Shown here: one piece after another, positions 32,720-42,492 of the stretch
Layout: every line of letters starts with the position of its first letter
Position numbering within the stretch: the stretch's first letter is position 1
Assembly (NCBI GenBank): GCA_963576725.1
Contig: OY755241.1
Span: 75,057,001 to 75,121,000, forward strand
DNA length: 64,000 nucleotides
Source of the DNA: Azorinus chamasolen
Lineage: Eukaryota > Mollusca > Bivalvia > Cardiida > Solecurtidae
Reading direction: 5' to 3'
Notes under the pieces: model-generated
Told to the model about the DNA's origin: nothing
The model's database searches: none
The model's input: only the letters and a program-made list of their open reading frames with translations
Translations under genes and position numbers: made by a program

Positions 32720-33690
32720 TCGAAGAAGTCACAAATACATTAAAAATATGAAGAATGACAAAAGTCAACGGTGTGACGGATTTACAACAAATTTTTTAAG
32801 GTGTTTTGGAATAGAATCGGTCATTTTGTTGTAAAAGCATTAAATTGTGCCTTTGACAATTTTTCCAGAAATATTAAATTAGGTACAATTACTTGTATTC
32901 CAAAAGACAATAAACCGAAACAGTCCTTGAAAAATTGGAGACCGATAACATTGCTCAATGTTTTATACAAACTGGCTTCCGGTAGTATTGCCAACAGGCT
33001 GAAAAACGTCTTAGACACACTTTAGTGTCTCGAGATCAAACATGCTTTGTAAAAGGCAGGTACATCGGTGAAAATACTAGACTTGTGTATGATATAAAAT
33101 ATTGTGAAAACAATGATCTCCATGCTTACTAATGCTAATCGACTTTGAGAAGGCTTTTGATTCATTGTCTTTTCAATTCATCGAGAAAACGTTATCTTTT
33201 TTCGGCTTTGGTGATATGTTTAAAACTTGGAATAGTTTGTTTTTGCATAACACAGATGTATGTGTACAATTAAACGGGTTTTTATCAGATTTCTTCCATG
33301 TGAAAATAGGCTGCAGACAAGGGGATCCTATTTCGCCGTACATATTTATCCTTTGTGCTGAAAATTTATCCATAAAATAAAACATTGCAAAAATATTAAA
33401 GGAATTAAAATCAAGGATGACGAATACTTAATATCGCAATTTGCAGATGACACTTCTTTACTTCTAGATGGATCAGAAAAAACATTAGAAAGTATTCTAG
33501 AAACACTCAATAATTTTGCAATGATATCAGGATTAAAAGTAAACTTTGATAAAACAAAGGTTATATGGTCCGCTGAAATATACTACAAAATCAATCAAAA
33601 CTAAATGGAAAATGTCTTGGGGAGAAACTAGATTCACATTACTTGGAATAATTGTCGATGTAAATTTGAAAGGCATTTGCAGTTTGAACT
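32720..33690 (+). pseudogene. L1/Tx1-like reverse transcriptase
   Basis: Fragments in three frames: LGTITCIPKDNKPKQSLKNW and RPITLLNVLYKLAS (fingers), LIDFEKAFDSLSFQFIEKTL (motif A), GCRQGDPISPYIFILCAEN (motif B), ISQFADDTSLLLDG (catalytic FADD) and GLKVNFDKTKVIW. The order is canonical, but there are stops at 33024 and 33379 and several shifts. Nonfunctional. Confidence 0.75.
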
Positions 33691-34265
33691 TTGAAATAAG
33701 TTATTAAAGGTATAGAAATGCATTTCTTATTGGAAACGAAGAAAATTAACACCGATAGGAAGAATAACTGTTGTAAAATCACTGCTATTGCCAATGTTCA
33801 CACATCTATTTACAAGTTTGCCAACACCAAAATCGGGTTTTATAGAAATGCTTGAAAAAACATATTTGGATTTTATATGGGATGGAAAAACAAACATTAA
33901 AGATGCGTGTTAATTAAAGACTACACAGAAGGGGATTTAAAGATAACTGATATAAATAGTTAGTCTGAAAATTAAATTGTTAAGAAACTTCATTTTCCAT
34001 AATAATGGTAAATATTACAAGTTATTGGAAAACCTGGTCGATATAAATAAACTCTTTAACACAGGGAAAATGTTCTGTGAACTAATGTTAAAAAAGGAAA
34101 AAAAAAGAATTTTGGATTGATGTATTTAAATTATATATACTGTATTCAAAAACTTTTTCCTTTGAAGATCTCTCCGAGGTTTATAATATGCCAATATTTT
34201 ATAATGAACATCTTCTTATAGATAATAAACCGATATTTTTCCAGCATTGTATGATAGAGGTATAA

Positions 34266-35088
34266 AAGTACAAAAATGAGTCATGCAGGAAACACCACAT
34301 ACAGAACAAACAGTCGCCCGAACAGCAACAAAAGGAAACAGCAAATGTACATAACTATAAAAACAACAAGAGACGCACAAAGACAAAACAAACACACAAT
34401 AGGGGGAGATGGAATCACCGCCTTGGAACGGTCAGTGACAAAAGTCACTGGGGGTTAAACCGGTTTATGGGCGCCCAACCTCACACTTATTCCACCCCCA
34501 CCCTAAAAGACAAACAGTGTAAATAAACGTATCCCCTCTCCGACTAATATACAACAACCGCGACGGCAAATACAGTGGTAAAGTGCATGTATAACGAAAA
34601 CATTTAAGTGAACAAACTGTATCCACCTATCGCTAGTGTACTCAATGATTGAGCTGCAAACAGAGTAACTGTAGAAAAGTAATAAAGGGTACGACAAAAA
34701 CGAAATAGTACAGATATCCGACGTTCTCCTTCCATTTCTGGATTTAAGAGGTCGCCTTCATAGAGTACTAAACCTTTCTTGTCGGCGTACATGCAAAGAG
34801 GCCAGCGTGATTGCCAACTGTAAAAGGGTTGACAACCAAACATGCAGTATGTTGTAGTACTACAGGATCATATCCTTTTTTAATGATTTTTTAACATATT
34901 TGATGAACAAAGTGAGAAAATGGGTATGTCCAATAATTTTACCAAGTTTGTAAATTACATCACCATAAAATTCAGGATGTGAAACACCGTGTCGCAGAAG
35001 CTCCTTGAGATTAGATTGGTACTTGCCAATAAGCGAGATATTTCGATAGTAAAATTTAGAAAAAGTTTTTCTTAGTTTATGGTATCTA
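34266..35088 (-). mobile_element. PLE-A copy 3, 5'-truncated
   Basis: Tail starts acaaaaatgagtcatgcagg at 34268 and runs into the C-terminal RT codons up to YRYHKLRKTFSKFYY, where it stops abruptly at about 35088. The flanking LINE frame (GIK before, YVKYIIDNEG after) is continuous when the insert is removed. The tail hairpin (cagtgac tttt gtcactg) is at 34434-34451. Confidence 0.8.
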
Positions 35089-35160
35089 TACGTAAAATAT
35101 ATTATAGACAATGAAGGAAAAATCGTAAGTTTAACATACTTAGAAAACATACAGAGATGT

Positions 35161-35807
35161 ATGGTTTTTCACTTATGTTGATACACTGTATAATTGGTTG
35201 AGTGTATGTAACTGAATGTTTGGTTATTTTTACAATGTATAATCGTTCGAGTGTGTGTATTAGAATGTTTGTTTATGTAAAACATATCACTAATATATTA
35301 GCGAGACTTTACCGTACAACTCTCTGAGAAATGTCCTATATATGTTTCGTACTGAAAATGAAACAGATAAGTTTAAGTTAGAAGATATTTTCAGAACAGT
35401 TATTGACAGATATTTGATTGAAACAATATCTCTGTGAATAACTTATATTTGATGATTCTGAAAGTCAAACTGTGATATAAATATAACATATTCTCAAACC
35501 AGATATTGATAAGATATTTGTTTAAAACAATTCTCTGTAAATGTTTCTAACTGAAAATTGTCAGATTTGGAATTATTAATTTAGATTACATAGTTACTCG
35601 ACGTCTCATCAGGATCCAAACAGTTTGCATAGATAATCATTTAACAGCCCGTATAGTAGGCTACAGGTTAAAAGCAAATTGCAGATGAAACAAGACATGC
35701 GAGCATTTAGGTAACTGTTGAAATAGCACGTACCTACATATAGATTTTACAGTTCCTTGCTCTTCATCATGTTAACTATATACATACTGTTATCTTTGTT
35801 TTTGCAG
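35161..35807. other. Intronic, no gene seen
   Basis: Possibly the decayed 3' part of the LINE (35161-35560), judging by repeated gatatttgattgaaacaat / agatatttgtttaaaacaat words. Nothing coding recognised. Confidence 0.35.
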
Positions 35808-35940
35808 GCGGGAATGTTTTTTGATAACGCGCTGTTCGACAACAAGGGGAAAGCAGAGGGTATTCCCAGATACACTCCCTTGAAGGACCCACTTGACTCA
35901 AAGTCAGAGACTGTCAAAACGCAAATAGTGAGGTTGACAG
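35808..35940 (+). CDS. CEMIP-like: CEMIP-like exon D
   Basis: Acceptor tttttgcag ends at 35807, donor gtgaga at 35941. Encodes AGMFFDNALFDNKGKAEGIP, RYTPLKDPLDSKSETVKTQI and VRLT, plus one base (phase 1 end). It directly continues NNVAHSNTR of exon C, as NNxVHSN-x-x-AGLFID does in vertebrate relatives. The preceding intron contains the minisatellite, the L1/Tx1-like LINE and PLE-A copy 3. Confidence 0.85.
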
Positions 35941-37188
35941 GTGAGATAAAATATGGCCACACTCTGTCCATGTCTGAACGGAAAATGCTTACTAACACGT
36001 CCTGCCAATGTCTTTGAGAAATATGCTGGCACTGCTAACTAGACAGACAAATGACAATGAGACAAGTATATGACCTGCAAGCTCGCTTTGCCGATGTTAG
36101 TGAGTAAAACCGTTTACTTGTGGGAACCCTGTATATAGGGACATTGTAAACAGTGCAGATCCAGATCAAAGATCTCCTTAAGGAATCCTTTGATCAGGGT
36201 CTTCCCTGTTTGTCATAAAAAACAAGTAGTTGCATTTAAGGTGAATTTTACGACCTATGACTGGTTGACCTGGTGTCAGTTATTAAAGTGACTGGATGCG
36301 GTACCATGTCGTGTGTCTACGGCAAGGTTGACGGTGTGACAACACCATCTATCTCAAACAGACACACCATCTCCATATAACTGAAATACTGTTGGTGGAA
36401 CACTAGACCAACTGACACATACACACACGCACGCACACACATACCACCACCACCACACCACACCACAACACACATACTTATACAGGGCAATTACACCGCT
36501 TGTCTGTTTGTTTTGCCAATGTCTGTGAGAAAAGTGAAAGCCCTGCTTGTTCGTTTTGCCAACATATGTAAGAAAATTATTACCCCTATGGTTTGTTTTG
36601 CCATTGTAAGTTCGAAAAGTGTTTACACCGCTTGCTCGTTTTGCCAATGTTTGTGAGAAAAGTGTTTACACTGTTTGCTCGGTTTTCCTATGTATGTGAG
36701 AAAAATGATTACATTGCTAGTTCGTTATGCCAATGTCTGTTAGAAAAGTTATTACACTGCTTACTTGTTTTGCCAATGTTTGTGAGGAAAGTGCTTAGGC
36801 TGTTTGTTTGTTTTGCCAATGTCTGTGAGAAAAGTGAAAGCACTGCTTTTTCGTTTTGCCAATATCTTTTAGAAAATGATTACACCGATGACTTGTTTTG
36901 CCAATGTCTCTTCGGAAAGTGTTTAAACTGTTTTTCCAATGTTTGTGAGGAAAATGCTTTGATCGTTATGTCAATGTCCGTTAGAGAAGTATTCTCGTTA
37001 TGCTAATATATGTGTGAATAAATATTACACTGCTTACTCGATTTGCCAATGTTTGTGAGGAAAGTGCTTACATTGCTAACTTGTGTTTTTCTCTCTCTCT
37101 CCCTCTCTCTCTCTACAAAAAATTAAAGTATATATCAAAGCAGATAAACGACCATATAATCAATGGTGTGATTTTTTTGTATTTGCAG
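35941..37188. repeat. Intron with about 44 bp tandem array and MITE-like palindrome
   Basis: A palindromic MITE-like core at 36153-36212 (cagatccagatcaaagatctc / ttgatcagggtcttccctg). An ac/acc tract at 36416-36475. From 36505 to 37080 about 12 irregular copies of a unit containing gttttgccaatgtctgtgag and aaaagtgtttacactgctt. The open frame across it (LPMFVRKV repeats) is an artefact. A ct tract (37091-37114) precedes exon E. Confidence 0.7.
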
Positions 37189-37252
37189 TATACAAAAATT
37201 TGAAAATAAACGCTTGGGTGAGAGGATGTGAGATAGAAGTGGTTCAGATGTC
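37189..37252 (+). CDS. CEMIP-like: CEMIP-like exon E
   Basis: Acceptor tgtatttgcag ends at 37188, donor gtaagt at 37253. With the single base from exon D the first codon is GTA (Val); then YKNLKINAWVRGCEIEVVQM and two bases (phase 2 end). The YKN-x-x-x-x-AW-x-RG pattern matches the family (FKN-x-x-x-GAWIRGG). The usual GG after R is GC here. Confidence 0.82.
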
Positions 37253-37449
37253 GTAAGTATATCGTTGAAATTACTTTTGAAGTAAATACAGTAAAACCTA
37301 ACTAATTCAAGTACTAAAATATAGAAAAACAATCTGGCTAATTGGAACACTGAAATAGAGTAACATTTGGCTAATTCGAACTTTGAATTTTGCTAAGAGG
37401 TGCATATGTTGTAGTAACATTTCTTGTAATTCCACTATAAAATCTACAG
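37253..37449. other. Intron; pogo-type end fragment
   Basis: At 37290 tacagtaaaacctaactaat resembles the left end of a pogo-type element, followed by tctggctaattgg and ggctaattcgaac. No right end is found before the PLE. Confidence 0.4.
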
Positions 37450-37695
37450 TTAGTGGTAGAACATTTAATGTCAAGATAAACTCAGACGTTGATTGTACTA
37501 CTACTAACGTTATTTATGTTTAACTTGAAACGCGCCTAGTTGCGGTATACAGTGCGTAGGACAAACAGGACGTGCTTTGAAGACTCGATTTCGTGAGTAT
37601 GCATATCAGTGTCGAAATCGTAAACTAAATATTTTTTTATACCAACACGTTCGGAAAGCTGGCCATTCTTTTAAAGATGTACTTTTGACTTCTTA
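37450..37695 (+). pseudogene. GIY-YIG endonuclease domain of PLE-A
   Basis: Reads RTFNVKINSDVDCTTTNVIY (NVIY being the first GIY-like strand), then after a one-base loss CGIQCVGQTGRALKTRFREY (YVGQT corresponds to the YIG strand, with Cys for Tyr; the Arg of LKTRF is the conserved catalytic position) and LYQHVRKAGHSF. Such domains cut DNA to prime insertion in Penelope-like elements. In most of those it follows the RT; here it precedes it, as described for the Naiad and Chlamys groups. A stop (tga for an expected Cys) and the frameshift inactivate it. Confidence 0.7.
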
Positions 37696-38795
37696 TTTAA
37701 CGAAGGTAAAGGAACATGTAAGGTTCTACTGTGATAAGACATGACAATTCTGGAATAAATCTCTTCTGATCTATTAAGAACTATTCAGAAGTCTTAAACA
37801 AACTTAAGAACAAAAGGTATCGTACGATTTTTCTACTCTGTACACAACTCTTCCTCATATTTTAATTAAGGATAAGCTTACTAACGTAATCCAGAAATAT
37901 TTGCCCGGGAAAAAACATCATTCTTGGCATGTACTACTGAAAAAGCTTTCTTTACTGACGAGCAAATGAAATATTACACCAAATGGACTTGCTCAGAAGT
38001 TTGCGAAGCACTAACCTTTCTTTTGGATAACATGTTTGTACGTTATGGGAATGCTATATACCGTTAGGTAATTGGTATTCCCATGGGTACGAATTGTGCA
38101 CCACTTGTCGCAGATTTGTTTTTGTACTGCTATGAAAGAGATTTCATGTTGCATTTGAATCCTCAATCACAAGAAGATGTTATAAAAGCCTTCAATGAAA
38201 CTTGTAGATATTTGGATGATATTTTTAACTTAGATAACCCTTTCTTTGATGCTCTGATTCCTACAATTTATCCTAAAGTACTCAAATTGAATAAAGCTAA
38301 CCCGTCCGACAATTATGCAGCGTTTCTTGATCTCGACCTTAAAATTGATAATGGAATGATCTCTTCTAAAATATATGACAAAAGAGATGATTTTGATTTT
38401 AATATTGTTAATTTTCGTCATCTTGACGGGGATGTTCCCCGTGCTCCATCTTACGGGGTTTATATATCTCAACTTATTCGTTTTGCTAGATCTTGTTCAT
38501 CTATTGACGATTTTAACAGTCGAAATCTCATTTTAACTGAAAAACTGCTTAAGCAAGGATATAGATACCATAGACTAAGAAAAACTTTTTCTAAATTTTA
38601 CTATCGAAATATCTCGCTAATTGGCAAGTACCAATCTAATCTCAAGGAGCCTCTGCGACACGGTGTTTCACATCCTGAACTTTATGGTGATGTAATTTAC
38701 AAACTTGGTAAAATTATTGGACATACCCATTTTCTCACTTTGTTCATCAAATATGTTAAAAATTCATTAAAAAGGAATATGATCCTGTAGTACTA
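37696..38795 (+). pseudogene. PLE-A copy 2 reverse transcriptase
   Basis: Starts SYLTKVKEHVRFYCDKT, then a frame break, YDFSTLYTTLPHILIKDKLT (motif A), a stop for Gln just before VIGIP (38066), IPMGTNCAPLVADLFLYCYE (motif B), CRYLDDIFNLDNPFFDAL (catalytic YLDD near 38208) and the thumb with YGVYISQLIRFAR and LLKQGYRYHRLRKTF. From 38083 the frame is open for 235 codons. Unlike copy 1 it lacks the inserted repeat after YLDDIF, so it shows the uninterrupted family sequence. Confidence 0.8.
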
Positions 38796-39645
38796 CAACA
38801 TACGGCATGTTTGGTTGTCAACCCTTTTACAGTTGGCAATCACGCTGGCCTCTTTGCATGTACGCCGACAAGAAAGGTTTAGTACTCTATGAAGGCGACC
38901 TCTTAAATCCAGAAATGGAAGGAGAACTTCGGATATCTGTACTATTTCGTTTTTGTCGTACCCTTTATTACTTTTCTACAGTTACTCTGTTTGCAGCTCA
39001 ACCATTGAGTACACTAGCGATAGGTGGATACAGTTTGTTCACTTAAATGGTTTCGTAATACATGCACTTTACCACTGTATTTGCCGTCGCGGTTGTTGTA
39101 GATTAGTAGGAGAGGGGATACGTTTATTTACACTGTTTGTCTTTTAGGGTGGGGATGGAATAAGTGTGAGGTTGGGCGCCCATAAACCGGTTTAACCCCC
39201 AGTGACTTTTGTCACTGACCGTTCCAAGGCGGTACTTCCATCTTCTCCCTATTGTTTGTTTGTTTTGTCTTTTGTGCGTCTCTTGCTGTTTCCTTGTATT
39301 GCTGTTCGGGCGACTGTTTGTTCTGTATGTGGTATTTCCTGCATGACTCATTTTTGTACTTTGAAATACAGTCAAATAATAAAATAAATAATTCTACCGT
39401 TTACTCAATAAATTTGAATTTCTACTCCTCTGACCAGACGGTTCCTGTAAAATAGATACAGTTTCTGCCATGGCAAAATTTCCTTTTACCCATGTATTAT
39501 TCCAACAATTACTTGTAATTAAATTAACATCCATGATGTCAATATTTTTAACATGTACATTTAATACAGTAACATGTTTTACATTATGTTTTAGTGTTTA
39601 ATTTATTCGTATTTCTATTCAGTGTTTACTTTATTCATATTTCAG

Positions 39646-39681
39646 ATCGGCCGAAAGCAAAAAAGGTTTACAATTTGCCAA
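39646..39681 (+). CDS. CEMIP-like: CEMIP-like exon F (36 bp microexon)
   Basis: Acceptor tcatatttcag ends at 39645, donor gtaagt at 39682. One base completes TCA (Ser) from exon E, then SAESKKGLQFA and two bases; phase is kept because the length is a multiple of three. GLQFA corresponds to GLTFA/GLTLAS in relatives. The small size is unusual; the call rests on phase, splice signals and this short match. Confidence 0.65.
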
Positions 39682-39691
39682 GTAAGTTGAT

Positions 39692-40030
39692 TACAACAGA
39701 GACATGTCCCTGATTACAATAGAACTAATCTAAAGCGACCACCTTTTGTAAGTTTTATTACAATAGAACCAATCTAAAGCGACCACCTATTGTAAGTTTG
39801 ATTCCAATAGAACCAATCTAAAGCGACCACCTATTGTAAGTTTGATTACAATAGAACTAATCTAAAGCGACCGCCTAGTGTGAGTCTTATTACGTTTGAT
39901 TTCAATAGAACTACTCTAAAGCAATCGCCTAGTGTGAGTCTGATAACAATAAAACCAATCTAAAGCGACCACCTACTGTAAGTTTGATTACAATAGAACT
40001 AACTTAAAACGACCACCTATTGTAAGTTTA
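39692..40030. repeat. Minisatellite, about 45 bp unit (part 1)
   Basis: Eight imperfect copies of gattacaatagaaccaatct followed by aaagcgaccacctattgtaa. Resumes at 40715-40807 and, beyond the nested insertions, at 52062-52195. Confidence 0.85.
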
Positions 40031-40069
40031 CAATGAAGAAAATATTCCAAAACAGGAAATTAATATAAT

Positions 40070-40235
40070 ACATAAACACTTGAATTGCTCTGATCTAATA
40101 TTTCGACCACTATGGGCCTCTTTGATTTTATGGCTGAATGCATGTAACAAAAATGTGACGTGTATTTTGACATGATAATCTTTGAAAAAGGCCCTTAGTG
40201 GTCGAAATATTAGATCAGAGCAATTCAAGTATTTA
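40070..40235. repeat. Foldback element
   Basis: cttgaattgctctgatctaa and tatttcgaccactatgggcc (40079-40118) are repeated in reverse complement at 40193-40231. Arms about 38-45 bp, loop about 75 bp. Inserted next to the element at 40236. Confidence 0.75.
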
Positions 40236-40440
40236 TTATTATTATACCACATTTATATAGCGCTCTTTTCACACTGGATATGTGCGTTCAAAGCGCTTCA
40301 CATGGATGAAATCACTAACCGGAACGATCCGCATGATCCAGACAATGAAAGATGTACAATATATATGGAATCACTAGCCGGAAGGAACTACATGATTTTC
40401 TATCCGGTCAATGAAAGATATGCAAAAGATATACAATAGA
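40236..40440. repeat. Short interspersed element-like segment
   Basis: tattattataccacatttat followed by agcgctcttttcacactgg and caaagcgcttcacatgg: the agcgct ... aaagcgctt core is a motif found in interspersed repeats of many aquatic invertebrates. It then passes into a duplicated ggaatcactagccggaagga / gaaatcactatccgcaagga word. I cannot see a tRNA-like head. Confidence 0.4.
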
Positions 40441-40485
40441 TATGAAATCACTATCCGCAAGGAATAGCATAAACTGTATTAACAA

Positions 40486-40692
40486 ACTTGATACAAATGT
40501 ACAGACAATTTGACTGAAAGCCATGCTCATCAATATCATCAATTAGAATAATCTGTATTAACATAACTTGATACAGACAAGTTGACTGAAAGCCATGCTC
40601 ATCAATATCACAAATTAGAATAATCTGTTTGAACAAACTTGATACAGACTAGTTGACTGAAAGCCATACTCATCAATATCATAAATTAAAAT
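40486..40692. repeat. Tandem repeat, about 67-77 bp unit
   Basis: Three copies of acttgatacagacaagttga followed by ctgaaagccatgctcatcaa and tatcacaaattagaataatc. Confidence 0.8.
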
Positions 40693-41051
40693 AGATGGTA
40701 TTGTATATGTTTTGTAAGTTTGATTACAATAGAACCAATCTTAAGCCACCACTTATTGTAAGTTTGATTAAAATAGAACTAATATAAAGCCACCACTTAC
40801 TGTAAAGGTACAAAAATGAGTCATGCAGGAAACACCACATACAGAACAAATAGTCACCCGAACAGCAACACAAGGAAACAGCAAATGTACATAAATATAA
40901 AAACAACAAGAGACGCACAAAGACAAAACAAACATACAATAGGAGGAAGATGGAAGTACCGCCTTGGAACGGTCAGTGACAAAAGTCACTGGGGGTTAAA
41001 CCGGTTTATGGGCGCCCAACCTCACACTTATTCCATCCCCACACTAAAAGA

Positions 41052-42168
41052 TGTTACAGCCTGGGGTTATCTCTATATAGCCCTATATATTGGAGTAGAG
41101 CACTTGGCTGCAGCATAAAACAAGGGAGTCAAAATATGTTTCTTTCCTTTATTCCGTGTCTCTTTATATATCCAGATCCCTGAGTCTCTATATCTCCGGA
41201 TCTCTAACTCTGAGCTGAAATACATAACATGCCCAGAATTACCACTAAATCATGTCAATAACATAAACCATAGCACATTATCATATAAGTAAATAGTTAT
41301 ATGACCATTAATCAGCCTTACATTATTATAAGGTAGTTATATAAATATTAACCAACCTTACATTATTATAAGGTGTCAAACAATTACAAGCAGTGCTATT
41401 GACAGAATTATTGGTAATAAATTACTACAGATATAAAATACATCATATGGAATTGTCTTGGTCATGTAACTTGACATTCTCAGTTAACAAATACATACAA
41501 CAATGCATTGAATACTATATCTTACCAGGTTGTGGACCTGCCCAGTATCCTCTGCCAAACCTAAACTCCCCCCTCTCTCTCTCTAGTTCTGTCCTATGGC
41601 GTGTAAATGAACAATGATTAGCTGTAATAAAAGAACCATGCACCAAATAAAACCATGCAAAATATTACTGTAATAGGTTAATTTCCGTCCGTTTTCTGTC
41701 TAAAGTATAATGTCATGCCGAACGCGTACTGAAAGGTCGAACCGACACGAAAACGAAATGAAACGACATTAAAACACCAACGGCATTAGAACATTCGCAA
41801 ATAAAGTAATTTGAAACACATTGCCAACTTACATAGTCCACGCCAAACCAAAGACCACACCCTTCAGGGTCTACCACAACAGTCAATGTTGAATAAGGCT
41901 ACTATAATGTATATGTTTCTTCGTCGAAACCAAACTGCAGAGTGACCACAGTGACAACAAAAACTGCCGCGAAAATACGGAACAATCCGAATGATCACCA
42001 CAAACATCCAATCAACGACCAGACTATCAACATCACATGACCAAATTCATAATATTGCTAAATATATACCAGACACACCAGTTCAACAAGTTATAAATAA
42101 AACAAAGCTGTCAATCTAAAAATACAATGTCACGAAAGGTCAGAATGACAAATTAGCTGTCTGCTACA
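41052..42168 (-). repeat. E1 3' LTR
   Basis: Starts tgttacagcctggggttatc and ends gctgtctgctaca. 1117 bp; the partner is 14 bp longer chiefly through a longer ct tract (near 41573 here, 51205 there). Confidence 0.93.
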
Positions 42169-42178
42169 TTCTCCTCCT
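42169..42178 (-). promoter_or_regulatory. E1 polypurine tract
   Basis: On the - strand aggaggagaa lies directly before the 3' LTR. It would prime plus-strand DNA synthesis. Confidence 0.75.
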
Positions 42179-42492
42179 AGCCAACAAAATGATGGCCCAT
42201 CATTCTCCATGCTATATTACACCAGTGTCATTAACTGTTTTAAACAGTCATAACTACATTCTATGCAACCAACTCAAATTGCTTGCATTAAACTCTATCA
42301 AATAGCTGTTTTTTTTAGAAAAAACAACTATCACAAAAATATAATTGCTCATTTCTGCCACCTCTGACAAAACAATTGTGACCTCACAATACAAATCAAT
42401 ATAAGTTAAAACTGACACAAATATGACCTAAATCAGCTATCTAGATCATTGATAACTTATTTAAAACAATGCTTTAAAAACAACACATCAAA

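Larger units (their letters stand above)
31555..35160 (+). mobile_element. L1/Tx1-like LINE, degenerate
   Basis: A + strand non-LTR element: endonuclease (31555-32215), then reverse transcriptase (32720-33690) and C-terminal part (to about 35160), interrupted by PLE-A copy 3 (34266-35088). The frame is broken repeatedly. After the PLE the protein resumes with YIIDNEGKIVSLTYLENI, which continues the frame before it. No ORF1 and no clear 3' tail were seen; boundaries are approximate. Confidence 0.7.
37450..39362 (+). mobile_element. PLE-A copy 2 with upstream GIY-YIG
   Basis: A + strand Penelope-like element. GIY-YIG endonuclease remnant (37450-37695), then RT from the middle of the fingers onward (37696-38795), then the roughly 570 bp 3' region ending catgactcatttttgtac. 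Relative to copy 1, about 115 codons of RT N-terminus are missing exactly where GIY-YIG meets the RT, and the two sequences share a short stretch (gtactt.tgacttctt) at the junction. Lies in the intron after exon E. Confidence 0.75.

Noticed and set aside
36593..37006. 137-codon frame with LPMFVRKV repeats
   Set aside because: Product of an irregular 44 bp tandem array in an intron; no conserved protein features.
39692..40030. Regularly spaced repeats that might suggest a CRISPR array
   Set aside because: Units are contiguous without unique spacers of constant length, in an animal intron; it is a minisatellite.
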